Assembly: GCA_965277895.1 (NCBI GenBank)
Contig: CBDIDR010000001.1
Span: 496,001-560,000 of the forward strand
Reading direction: 5' to 3'
DNA length: 64,000 nt
Source: GCA-2862585 sp965277895
GTDB taxonomy: Bacteria; Bacteroidota; Bacteroidia; Flavobacteriales; UBA7312
A program made the position numbers and the translations under genes. Shown one piece after another: positions 55,521-64,000 of this stretch. Position 1 is the first letter of the stretch, and each line of letters opens with the position of its first letter. The notes under the pieces are model-generated. The model had not been told where the DNA came from. It ran no database searches and was given only the letters and a program-made list of their open reading frames with translations.

Positions 55521-55907
55521 TTATTCCTTATTTGATACTAAGGTCCATGCCCCTCTATTCATCGAAGTTGAACTTCCAGAAAATACATGTCGATTAATAG
55601 TTCCAGTTGGATAACCTGTAATTCCCGATTGACCTGCTAGTTGTGGGCCAAAGGCAGTATTTAAGTTTGGATATGACGTTGGAGCGTATCCACCAGTATG
55701 GACTCTGATTAAAACAACATCGCTTGGATTAGCTACTTTTATGTCGTTTGCTATCTTATGTCCATCGGGGCAGTAAGGACAATTTCTACCAGTATATTCC
55801 TCAAGTAAAACATTTTTGTTTTCAGCTTGGGTTGTATCAACTAGCAACTGTGCGAATGAAGAAATACTAACAGCAATTCCCATTATAATTAGAAGATGTT
55901 TTTTCAT
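55521..55907 (-). CDS. Short Omp28-like protein with CxxC motif
   Basis: A 128-residue exported protein matching only the N-terminal half of the Omp28 family. Signal peptide 1-20 (ISSFAQ), then VLLEEYTGRNCPYCPDGHK with CPYC (Cys43, Cys46), GGYAPTSYPNLNTAFG, and the typical ITGYPTGTINRHVF. It stops soon after NRGAWT, where family members usually continue with a second domain. No coding remnant follows and a terminator comes next, so this looks like a stable short form, though an old truncation is possible. Confidence 0.75.
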   Translation of the reverse strand: MKKHLLIIMGIAVSISSFAQLLVDTTQAENKNVLLEEYTGRNCPYCPDGHKIANDIKVANPSDVVLIRVHTGGYAPTSYPNLNTAFGPQLAGQSGITGYPTGTINRHVFSGSSTSMNRGAWTLVSNKE

Positions 55908-56099
55908 GATTTTTTCAATTTTTTAAAATTAGTTAAAAATAAGAGCTCCATTCGTTAGTGAATGGCAAATAAGGGATGCTAAATTACAGATAATCTTTCT
56001 TTTGAGGGCTACTTTACTTAAAAGTGTACATTCAAATCTTACTCTTTCAAAGTCATTTTTTAACTTTATTAGTTGAATGCCAATTATTTTTTTTCTTAG

Positions 56100-56107
56100 T
56101 ATATTTG
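56100..56107 (+). promoter_or_regulatory. -7 promoter element of the T9SS cargo gene at 56125
   Basis: TATATTTG, perfect TAnnTTTG, 17 bases before the ATG. No TTTG lies at 19-20 bases upstream. Confidence 0.45.
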
Positions 56108-56124
56108 TACAAAACCAAATCATT

Positions 56125-56832
56125 ATGAAAAAAGCAATACTTTTCTTTTTAGTTGTGTCAACTGTTCAAGTTTTTTCTCAAAGCATTACTGTTGAGCCAC
56201 ACGAATACAATGTGAATACTGGAAATTCTACTTCTTTATTTGGTGATTTAGGTATTGATATTACTGTAAAAAATATTTCATCTAACACTATTGATATAAA
56301 AGTTTCTAGGGAAGTTATTTCAGCAACTTCAGGCACTGAGAATTACTTTTGTTGGCAATCCTGTTATTTACCTTCAACTGACGTTTCGCCGCATACTCTC
56401 TCATTCTCTCCAGGACAAGAGTTACCATCAAACTTTCAAGTCCACTTCGATAATAAAGGGATTGCACCGGCTTCAGCAGTCATAAAATATTGTGCCTTTA
56501 ATGCAGATAATGAATCTGATTCAGCTTGTGCAATTGTGAATTATAATGTCAATGTTGGTGGATTTGATAATATTGAGAGTAGTAGCTTTTCGGACTTTCA
56601 CCCTAATCCAGCATCGTCTTATGCTAGTTTAAATTATACAATTCTACCCTCACAAGCTGCGGAAGTAGTAGTAACTGATATGCTTGGGACAGTTGTTGAG
56701 AATAAAATCATTCAAAATAATGAAGGTATTGTAAGATTAGATGTGAGTAATACTCCAAACGGTTTGTATTTCGCTAATATTTATGTTGATGGAAAATTGG
56801 ATGCCATAAAACGATTATTAGTTAGAAAATAA
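56125..56832 (+). CDS. Secreted T9SS type A cargo protein
   Basis: A 235-residue exported protein. The ATG at 56125 gives signal peptide MKKAILFFLVVSTVQVFSQ; an in-frame start 16 codons earlier is less likely as it precedes the -7 element. A beta-sandwich region with ITVKNISSNTIDIKVSRE and a CWQSC pair (residues ~73-77) precedes a type A sorting domain (DFHPNPASSYASLNY, TPNGLYFANIYV). Function unknown. The middle resembles all-beta secreted domains. Confidence 0.8.
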   Translation: MKKAILFFLVVSTVQVFSQSITVEPHEYNVNTGNSTSLFGDLGIDITVKNISSNTIDIKVSREVISATSGTENYFCWQSCYLPSTDVSPHTLSFSPGQELPSNFQVHFDNKGIAPASAVIKYCAFNADNESDSACAIVNYNVNVGGFDNIESSSFSDFHPNPASSYASLNYTILPSQAAEVVVTDMLGTVVENKIIQNNEGIVRLDVSNTPNGLYFANIYVDGKLDAIKRLLVRK

Positions 56833-56856
56833 TAAAACCATCATATTAATAAAATG

Positions 56857-56879
56857 CCGGCTTCAAGCCGGTTTTTTTA
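56857..56879 (+). terminator. Terminator after the 56125 gene
   Basis: CCGGCT and AGCCGG pair around a 3-base loop (56857-56871), followed by seven T, shortly before maeB. Confidence 0.75.
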
Positions 56880-56893
56880 TATATTTTTACGCC

Positions 56894-59164
56894 ATGTCTA
56901 ATAAACGTAAAAAACAAGAAGCTCTAGATTATCATCAGTCTGGCAGACCAGGAAAAATTGAAGTTGTACCAACAAAGAAACACAGTTCACAACGGGATTT
57001 AGCTTTAGCCTATTCCCCTGGTGTTGCAGAGCCCTGTATTCGTATTAGTGAGGATAAAGACGATGTATACAAATACACCGCAAAAAGTAATTTGGTTGCG
57101 GTTATTACAAATGGCACAGCAGTTTTAGGTTTGGGAGATATTGGTCCTGAAGCATCTAAACCTGTGATGGAAGGTAAGGGTTTGTTATTCAAGATTTTTG
57201 CAGATATCGATGTATTCGATATTGAAGTTGATGCTTCGGATGTCGATAAATTTGTTGAGGTAGTAAAATCCATTGCTCCAACATTTGGAGGTATAAATTT
57301 GGAAGATATTAAAGCTCCTGAATGCTTTGAAATTGAAAAGCGTTTGAAAGAAGAATTGTCTATTCCAATTATGCACGACGACCAACACGGAACAGCAATT
57401 ATTTCTGCAGCAGCTTTGATAAATGCTTTAGAGATTGCTGAAAAGGAAATAGGTTCTGTAAATATTATCATTAATGGTGCAGGAGCAGCAGCAATGTCAT
57501 GTGCTAAACTGTACCTTTCCTTGGGAGCAAAAAAGGAAAATATAGTAATGCTAGATAGTAAAGGTGTTATTAGAAAAGACAGTGAAAATTTAACAGCAGA
57601 AAAACAGTTTTTCGCCACCGATAAAACTATTTACACTTTAGATGAAGCCATAAAAGATGCTGATGTTTTTCTTGGGCTTTCCTCTGGAAACATCCTGTCT
57701 CAGGAAATGGTAAAGTCTATGGCTAGGATGCCTATAGTATTTGCTTTGGCAAATCCTGATCCTGAAATTTCCTATAATGAGGCGGTATCATCTAGGGAAG
57801 ATATCATTATGGCAACAGGGCGTTCCGACCATCCTAATCAGGTAAACAACGTATTGGGTTTCCCCTACATATTTAGAGGAGCTTTGGATGTGCGAGCTAC
57901 TTGTATTAATGAAGAAATGAAGCTTGCTGCCGTAAAAAGTATAGCCGATTTGACTAAAGAATTAGTGCCTGATACCGTTAACCTTGCCTATGGTGAAAAA
58001 GTCATAACCTTTGGTCCAGAATATATAATTCCAAAGCCACTTGACAGCAGACTGATTTCTGTAGTAGCACCAGCAGTAGCAAAAGCTGCCATAGATTCTG
58101 GTGTAGCACGTAAAAAGATAACGGATTTTGAAAAATATGCTCAGCAACTTGAAAAACGCTTGGGCTTAGATAATAAACTAGTCAGACAAATTACTACTAA
58201 GGCTAAAAGAAATCCAAAGAAAATTGTATTTGCTGAAGCTGAAAACTATAAAATTTTAAAAGCAGCACAGCAAGTTAAAGATGAAGGAATTGCGATTCCT
58301 ATTTTATTAGGAAGAACTCGAAAAATCGAACAACTGATTGAAGATAATGTACTTGAGCTCGAAGGGGTTGAAATTATTGACCCAAAGAGTGAAGAAGAGA
58401 GAAGTCGTCGTCATGAATTCGGTAAAGTATTATTCGAAAAACGTCAAAGAAAAGGACTTACCTTATTTGAGTCACAAAAGCTGATGCGTGAGCGAAATTA
58501 CTTTGGTGCCATGATGGTTGACCAAGGTCTAGCCGATGCCTTTATTTCAGGAATCAACAGAAACTACCCTAATACCGTTCGTCCAGCACTCCAAATTATT
58601 GGGACAGAGGAAGGCGTTGAAAAGGTTGCTGGTATGTTCATTCTTAACACTAAAAAAGGAAGTTTGTTTTTAGCAGATACCACCGTAAACATTGATCCTA
58701 CCGCTGAAGAGTTATCCAACATTGCTGAACTTACAGCCAAAGCAGTCAGACGATTTAACATAACGCCAAAAATTGCGTTATTGTCGTATTCCAATTACGG
58801 TTCATCACAAAGTGCAAATGTTTCTAAAATTATGGAAGCTAGAAACATAATTAAGAAAAACAATCCAAGCCTAATTGTTGATGGTGAAATACAAGCTGAC
58901 TTTGCACTCAATAAAGAAAAAAGAGAACAAAACTTCCCTTTCACTGACTTGAAAGAAAATGCCAATACACTTATATTTCCTAACTTAGAGTCTGGTAATA
59001 TAGCGTATAAACTTATGCAAGAATTTGATGATGTAGAAGCTATAGGACCTATTCTTATTGGAATGAAAAAACCAGTACATATTCTTCAGTTGGGATGCTC
59101 AGTTCGAGAAATAGTAAATATGGTAACCATAGCAGTAATAGACGCTCAAGTAAAAAGAAAATGA
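56894..59164 (+). CDS. maeB: NADP-dependent malic enzyme with phosphotransacetylase-like domain
   Basis: Converts malate to pyruvate and CO2. The malic enzyme half (residues 1-430) shows YSPGVAEPC, VTNGTAVLGLGDIGP, MHDDQHGTA and an NAD(P)-binding GAGAAA; the second half (430-756) is a phosphotransacetylase-like domain that is usually catalytically inactive and regulatory. 756 residues is normal for MaeB. The stop overlaps the ruvA start by ATGA. Confidence 0.95.
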   Translation: MSNKRKKQEALDYHQSGRPGKIEVVPTKKHSSQRDLALAYSPGVAEPCIRISEDKDDVYKYTAKSNLVAVITNGTAVLGLGDIGPEASKPVMEGKGLLFKIFADIDVFDIEVDASDVDKFVEVVKSIAPTFGGINLEDIKAPECFEIEKRLKEELSIPIMHDDQHGTAIISAAALINALEIAEKEIGSVNIIINGAGAAAMSCAKLYLSLGAKKENIVMLDSKGVIRKDSENLTAEKQFFATDKTIYTLDEAIKDADVFLGLSSGNILSQEMVKSMARMPIVFALANPDPEISYNEAVSSREDIIMATGRSDHPNQVNNVLGFPYIFRGALDVRATCINEEMKLAAVKSIADLTKELVPDTVNLAYGEKVITFGPEYIIPKPLDSRLISVVAPAVAKAAIDSGVARKKITDFEKYAQQLEKRLGLDNKLVRQITTKAKRNPKKIVFAEAENYKILKAAQQVKDEGIAIPILLGRTRKIEQLIEDNVLELEGVEIIDPKSEEERSRRHEFGKVLFEKRQRKGLTLFESQKLMRERNYFGAMMVDQGLADAFISGINRNYPNTVRPALQIIGTEEGVEKVAGMFILNTKKGSLFLADTTVNIDPTAEELSNIAELTAKAVRRFNITPKIALLSYSNYGSSQSANVSKIMEARNIIKKNNPSLIVDGEIQADFALNKEKREQNFPFTDLKENANTLIFPNLESGNIAYKLMQEFDDVEAIGPILIGMKKPVHILQLGCSVREIVNMVTIAVIDAQVKRK

Positions 59165-59739
59165 TAACACATATTCAAGGAAAATTAATAGAAAAAAACC
59201 CCTCTTTTGTAGTAATCGATTGCAATGGAGTGGGGTATTTATTACGAATTTCATTACAAACATTTTCAAAATTATCAGATGATGAATTTTGTAAACTATT
59301 TACTCATCTTTCCATAAAAGAAGATGCACACACCCTCTATGGTTTTTTCGATAACAACGAAAGGGACTTGTTTAGGCAACTTATTTCTGTATCAGGTGTA
59401 GGTCCAAATACCGCTCAAATGATTCTATCTTCGTTGAACCCACATGAAATCCAGCAGGCTATTCTTTCTAATAATGTAACTACCCTACAAAGCGTGAAGG
59501 GTATTGGAGGCAAAACCGCACAGCGAATAATTTTGGATTTAAAAGACAAAGTTATCAAGTTAGATTTAGGAAATTCTTCCACTATTTCACACAATACTGT
59601 TAAGGATGAAGCGTTATCGGCATTAACAATGCTAGGGTTTAATAAAAATAGTATCGAAAAAGTAATCGATAAAGAACTGCAAGGAGCTTCTGATTTAGGA
59701 GTCGAAGAAGTTGTTAAAAGAGTACTTAAAAAAATGTAA
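59161..59739 (+). CDS. ruvA: Holliday junction protein RuvA
   Basis: DNA-binding partner of RuvB, 192 residues. The ATG at 59161 (MITHIQGKLIEKNP) is the conserved start and overlaps the maeB stop. It has the OB domain, helix-hairpin-helix motifs VSGVGPNTAQ and VKGIGGKTAQR, and a C-terminal domain (EALSALTMLGF) that contacts RuvB. Complete. Confidence 0.96.
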   Translation: MITHIQGKLIEKNPSFVVIDCNGVGYLLRISLQTFSKLSDDEFCKLFTHLSIKEDAHTLYGFFDNNERDLFRQLISVSGVGPNTAQMILSSLNPHEIQQAILSNNVTTLQSVKGIGGKTAQRIILDLKDKVIKLDLGNSSTISHNTVKDEALSALTMLGFNKNSIEKVIDKELQGASDLGVEEVVKRVLKKM

Positions 59740-59747
59740 TATTTTTG
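59740..59747 (+). promoter_or_regulatory. -7 promoter element of sprA
   Basis: TATTTTTG, perfect TAnnTTTG, directly after the ruvA stop and 26 bases before the sprA start. No clear -33 TTTG. Confidence 0.4.
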
Positions 59748-59773
59748 GCGGCCTTATATTAAGAAATCAGATA

Positions 59774-62700
59774 GTGATTTATAGACATCTTATTTTTAAG
59801 CGAGCACTTTGGTGCTTTTTGTTGTTTTTGGCACTGAGTAATAGCCTTTTTGCTCAGAACGAAAGCGATAGTCTGATATTTGATTTCCCTGACTCAGAGC
59901 CTTGGGAGTCTCCACTAGATGAACAAAACAGCGGTTTTTATTTTTCAACCCCATCATTTTTACAGCCAACAATAGAATATGATCCTGAAAGTAAACTGTA
60001 TAGCGTAGAGCATGAAAACAACGGTTTACGTTTAAGTAATTCTTCATATTTAACATTTGATGAGTATAATGACTATAATATTCAGAAGTCTATTTCTGAG
60101 TATTGGAAGGAAAAAACAGCCAGTCCAAAATTAAATGAAGGCAATCAAAACAAAGGCCCATTGAGCATTGATATAGGGGGTGAAATTTTTGACAAAATTT
60201 TTGGAAATAGCACGGTTGATATTAGACCTCAAGGTTCTGCCGAACTGATTTTTTCTGTAAAACATAACAAGACTCAAAATAATGCTCTGCCTTTAGATAG
60301 ACAAAGCAATACGAGTTTTGATTTTAAGCAAAAAATACAAATGAATGTGATTGGTAAAATTGGCGATAAACTCCAGCTGAACACCAATTACAATACAGAA
60401 GCTATTTTCGATTTCGATAATAAGATTAAGCTCGAATACGAGGGTGAAGAGGATGAAATAATTAAGAAGATAGAAATTGGAAATGTTGGCTTACCACTTA
60501 ATGGAACATTAATTTCTGGAAGCCAAAGTTTGCTAGGTTTAAAAACGCAATTGCAATTTGGTAGGGCGACAGTTACAACCATTATTTCACAGCAAAAAAG
60601 TAATTCAAAGGTCATTGATGTTGAGGGTGGAGCTCAAACAACAGAGTTTGATATTTATGCCGACCAGTATGAAGCTAATAAACACTTCTTCTTATCCCAT
60701 TATTTTAGAGAACAGTATAATGAAGCGATGTCAAACTTACCTTTCATTAGTTCACCAATAAACATTACAAAAATTGAAGTTTGGGTAACCAATAAAACAG
60801 GTACAGTAGAGAATAACAGAAACTTACTAGCCTTTCTAGATTTAGGGGAATCGGCATCAGACATGTACAATACAACTCTCTTTTCTGACAACGCTGACCA
60901 GTCCTTTCCAGATAATGATAATAATACCCTTTATCAGCAAATGTTGTCTGAAGGAATTAATTTAAGAAATATTAATCAGGTAAATAGTATTTTCAATACC
61001 AGTAATTACCCTGACTTTCTAGGCTCTCAGGATTATGAGAAATTGGAAAGAGCTCGGTTGCTTTCACCTACAGAATACACCTTTCATCCCCAGTTAGGTT
61101 ATATTTCCTTGAATAGCGTTATTGGACCGGATGAAGTCCTTGCAGTAGCCTATCAATACACTGTTGGAAATGAAATTTATCAAGTGGGTGAATTTAGCTC
61201 TAACGGTCCATCCGCGCCAAGTTCTTTGTACGTCAAACTATTAAAAAACTTGAGCTTCTCACCTCTATTGCCAAACTGGGATTTGATGATGAAAAACATC
61301 TACTCCTTAGGTGCTTATAATATTAGTGCTAAAGAATTTTATTTAGATGTTGTATTTGAGAACACTAGAGATAACGGAACAATTACGAATTACATACCAG
61401 AAGAAGGCTTAGAAAGTAGACCGCTTATAAATCTATTGTCCTTAGACCAATTGGATGTACAGCAAGAAAGGCGAGCAGATGGTATTTTTGACTTTTTGCC
61501 GGGGACTACTATTTTGACTTCTAACGGAAAGATAATATTCCCAATTCTTGAACCTTTCGGAGATGATTTGAGGAGTAAGTTTGATAATAACGATATAGCA
61601 AATCAGTACGTGTATGACGAGCTGTATGACTCAACATTAACAATAGCTCAGCAATTTCCAGAGTATAATAAATTTAGATTGAAAGGTAGTTATCAGTCCG
61701 AGTCTGGTGCAGAAATATATTTGGGTGTATTCTCAATAGAACAAGGTTCGGTAGTCGTCACTGCTGGTGGGCTTCGCTTGGAAGAAGGGAAAGATTTTAC
61801 TGTAAATTACTCCATGGGTAAAGTCAATATTATAAATGAAGGCATCTTACTTTCAGGAACGCCAATTCGAATAGCAGTTGAAAGCCAATCCTTAGGTCTT
61901 CAACAAAAAACGCTAGTAGGAACGCATGTTGATTATCGCATTTCGGATGATTTTATGTTAGGAGGGACAATATTAAACCTTACTGAAAAACCATATTCTA
62001 AAAAAGTAAATACTGGTGACGAGCCTATTTCCAATACTATTTGGGGATTAGACGGAACCTATAGAAGAGAGTCAAGCCTTCTAACAAAGATTGTTGACTT
62101 TTTACCAATTCTTGAAACAAAAGAGAAATCAACACTAACAGCACAAGGGGAATTTGCACACCTTATTCCAGGGCACCAAAGAGCAATTGGAGAGTCTGGA
62201 ACTGCCTATATTGACGACTTTGAAGCGAGTAGTACAGGAATTGATATTAAAAACCCAGGGGCTTGGTTTTTGGCAAGTTTGCCAAACGACCCTAATATTT
62301 TCCCAGAATCAATGCTTGAAAATCAAGCACCACGTTTAGGAAATATAAATACGGGAGCTAATAGAGCATTGCTTTCTTGGTACAATATTGACCCTACATT
62401 CTATAGAAATTCAAGCACAACGCCATCACATATTGCCAATGATGACAACCAATTGTCTGACCATAATGTAAGAGAAGTTTTAGAAAAAGAGGTATTTCCA
62501 AATAAAGACCCACAATACGCTACGCAAGTTTCAAACTTACCTGTATTGAACCTTTATTTTGACCCAACCGAAAGAGGACCCTACAATTATGATACTGAAA
62601 ATATAACCACTTCAGGGCTTTTACTCGACCCAGAACAACGCTGGGCGGGGATAATGAGAAAGTTAGAAACCACAGATTTTGAAACACAAAATATTGAGTT

Positions 62701-64000
62701 TGTAGAATTTTGGCTGATGGATCCATTCAATGAGGATTCTGATAATCAGAATGGCGGTACACTTATGCTTAATTTAGGTAATGTTTCTGAAGATGTGTTG
62801 AGAGATGGATTTAAAAGTTTTGAAAACGGCTTACCTTCATCAACAGAATTAGTAAACGTAGATGATACTAGCAGTGTATGGGGAAGAATGCCAACTACTT
62901 TTGCCTTAACCAATTCTTTCGATGTTGATGCTGAGTCCAGAGAATTCCAAGACGTTGGCCTCGACGGTCTGAGAGATGTAGATGAAAGAACATTTTTTGA
63001 TACGGCATACATTCAGAAAATTGGAGATGTTTATGGAACAACTAGTCAAGCATACAGTTTAGCACTAGAAGACCCTTCGTCAGATAATTATAACTATTTT
63101 CTTGGTGATGATTTGGACGACGTAAGTGCATCCATTTTAAACAGGTATAAGTATTTTTCTGGAATTGACGGAAACTCTGCTATCCCTAACCCAACACCAA
63201 CTATGTCGACTACAATACCAAATACGGAAGACATAAACTTTGATAATACTCTTAATGAATCGGAAAGCTATTACCACTACAATATTCCAATTTACCCGAA
63301 CATGCAAGTCGGAGAAAGTTACATTACTGATATTCAAGAATCTGTTGCCAAAACGCCAAATGGAAATAGGGTTATAAAATGGTATCAGTTCAAAGTTCCT
63401 GTTCAACAAGCAGATAAAGTTGTAGGCTCGATAAGGGATTTTAAATCCATTCGATTCATTCGAATGCTGTTAAAAGATTTTGAAGAGCCTGTAGTCCTTC
63501 GTTTCGCCACTTTAGAATTAGTTCGTGGAGAGTGGAGACGTTACAATTTCGATCTTAAAACCGAAGGGGAATATGTGCCAAACGACAATGTGTCAAATAC
63601 CTCTTTCGATGTATCAGTAGTAAATATTGAAGAGAATGGAGAGAAAGTTCCTATTCCGTATGTATTGCCACCAGGCATCGAACAAGAGGTCGATAATACA
63701 ACAACTTATGTCAGAAGACAGAACGAACAATCATTAGTATTAAAGGTATGTGATTTAGAAGATGGAGATTCTAGAGCAGCCTATAAAACATTTAATAATG
63801 ACTTCAGGACATATAAACGCCTTAAGATGTATGTTCATGCCGAAGCATCTGGAGAAAACGAATTGGACTTGGCGGATGATGATTTATCCTTATTCATTCG
63901 ATTAGGTACTGATTTTAATGATAACTATTATGAGTATGAAATTCCTTTAAAAGTCACACCTTGGGGCGTTTCAAAACTCGATGATGAATTAATTTGGCCT
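59774..64000 (+). CDS. sprA: SprA, type IX secretion translocon protein, 5' part (3' end outside window)
   Basis: Giant outer-membrane barrel of the type IX system (Sov in Porphyromonas); known SprA forms the translocation pore and is about 2400 residues. The start is GTG at 59774, which gives a signal sequence ending LSNSLFAQ. The 1409 codons seen are open to the edge of the window. Recognisable stretches include LSIDIGGEIFDKIFG, VDIRPQGSAELIFSV, GDKLQLNTNYNTEAIFDFD and later GTAYIDDFEASSTGIDI, all typical of SprA. The order maeB-ruvA-sprA agrees with the arrangement I remember from Flavobacteriales. It is the exporter for the sorting-domain proteins in this window. Confidence 0.93.
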   Translation, partial: MIYRHLIFKRALWCFLLFLALSNSLFAQNESDSLIFDFPDSEPWESPLDEQNSGFYFSTPSFLQPTIEYDPESKLYSVEHENNGLRLSNSSYLTFDEYNDYNIQKSISEYWKEKTASPKLNEGNQNKGPLSIDIGGEIFDKIFGNSTVDIRPQGSAELIFSVKHNKTQNNALPLDRQSNTSFDFKQKIQMNVIGKIGDKLQLNTNYNTEAIFDFDNKIKLEYEGEEDEIIKKIEIGNVGLPLNGTLISGSQSLLGLKTQLQFGRATVTTIISQQKSNSKVIDVEGGAQTTEFDIYADQYEANKHFFLSHYFREQYNEAMSNLPFISSPINITKIEVWVTNKTGTVENNRNLLAFLDLGESASDMYNTTLFSDNADQSFPDNDNNTLYQQMLSEGINLRNINQVNSIFNTSNYPDFLGSQDYEKLERARLLSPTEYTFHPQLGYISLNSVIGPDEVLAVAYQYTVGNEIYQVGEFSSNGPSAPSSLYVKLLKNLSFSPLLPNWDLMMKNIYSLGAYNISAKEFYLDVVFENTRDNGTITNYIPEEGLESRPLINLLSLDQLDVQQERRADGIFDFLPGTTILTSNGKIIFPILEPFGDDLRSKFDNNDIANQYVYDELYDSTLTIAQQFPEYNKFRLKGSYQSESGAEIYLGVFSIEQGSVVVTAGGLRLEEGKDFTVNYSMGKVNIINEGILLSGTPIRIAVESQSLGLQQKTLVGTHVDYRISDDFMLGGTILNLTEKPYSKKVNTGDEPISNTIWGLDGTYRRESSLLTKIVDFLPILETKEKSTLTAQGEFAHLIPGHQRAIGESGTAYIDDFEASSTGIDIKNPGAWFLASLPNDPNIFPESMLENQAPRLGNINTGANRALLSWYNIDPTFYRNSSTTPSHIANDDNQLSDHNVREVLEKEVFPNKDPQYATQVSNLPVLNLYFDPTERGPYNYDTENITTSGLLLDPEQRWAGIMRKLETTDFETQNIEFVEFWLMDPFNEDSDNQNGGTLMLNLGNVSEDVLRDGFKSFENGLPSSTELVNVDDTSSVWGRMPTTFALTNSFDVDAESREFQDVGLDGLRDVDERTFFDTAYIQKIGDVYGTTSQAYSLALEDPSSDNYNYFLGDDLDDVSASILNRYKYFSGIDGNSAIPNPTPTMSTTIPNTEDINFDNTLNESESYYHYNIPIYPNMQVGESYITDIQESVAKTPNGNRVIKWYQFKVPVQQADKVVGSIRDFKSIRFIRMLLKDFEEPVVLRFATLELVRGEWRRYNFDLKTEGEYVPNDNVSNTSFDVSVVNIEENGEKVPIPYVLPPGIEQEVDNTTTYVRRQNEQSLVLKVCDLEDGDSRAAYKTFNNDFRTYKRLKMYVHAEASGENELDLADDDLSLFIRLGTDFNDNYYEYEIPLKVTPWGVSKLDDELIWP

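Noticed and set aside
57010..57618. 202-codon frame on the minus strand within maeB
   Set aside because: It mirrors the strong coding frame of maeB and is rich in Ser, Ile and Phe, as expected of an antisense shadow.
59095..59160. Upstream extension of ruvA
   Set aside because: It lies inside maeB, and the conserved RuvA start MITHIQGKL is at 59161.

Overview
The window is an AT-rich, gene-dense stretch of a Bacteroidota chromosome, most likely from a marine Flavobacteriales-type organism. The grounds are type IX secretion parts (SprA, PorP/SprF, SprB-like adhesin, several C-terminal sorting domains), a complete Alternative Complex III operon next to cytochrome oxidase, DUF2723, Omp28-like and other Bacteroidota-specific families, and promoters of the Bacteroidota TAnnTTTG type instead of TATAAT. 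The genus cannot be named from the sequence. I see no phage, plasmid, insertion sequence or CRISPR array.

Layout. 1-10.1 kb: end of hflX, a YjbR-like protein, a cyclase, hemW, a fused MsrB-MsrA lipoprotein, a sensor kinase, an AsmA-like protein, rluB, a broken yraN and an LD-carboxypeptidase. 10.2-20.7 kb: metG, a secreted hydrolase, a 2119-residue SprB-type adhesin and its PorP/SprF partner. 20.9-27.2 kb: a cst-like sulfur operon (TauE, persulfide dioxygenase-rhodanese fusion, rhodanese), a NodB deacetylase, a large DUF2723 membrane protein and tRNA-Gln. 27.3-34.6 kb: a repeat-containing T9SS cargo protein, then rimP-nusA-infB and a SPOR-domain protein. 34.7-45.6 kb: actABCDEF followed by coxB-coxA, which together would carry electrons from quinol to oxygen. 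45.7-48.7 kb: a broken OmpA-like gene, ruvB, queG and a small ORF. 48.7-56.8 kb: a leftward operon of ubiX, outer-membrane proteins, Omp28-like and TlpA-like proteins, plus two more T9SS cargoes. 56.9 kb to the end: maeB, ruvA and the first 1409 codons of sprA, which runs off the edge.

How it fits together. Housekeeping translation and repair genes are interleaved with cell-surface secretion, respiration and envelope thiol/sulfur chemistry. The genome is tightly packed: all five convergent gene pairs overlap at their stop codons, and several genes begin only 4-6 bases after a -7 promoter element, which suggests leaderless mRNAs. Two genes (yraN and an OmpA-family gene) each carry both a nonsense codon and a frameshift. 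The most unusual non-coding signal is a stretch of A-tracts repeating every 10-11 bases at 1940-2305, which should be strongly bent DNA. The most interesting gene set is a cluster of envelope proteins with thioredoxin-like CxxC motifs at 48.5-56 kb, whose joint function is not established here.
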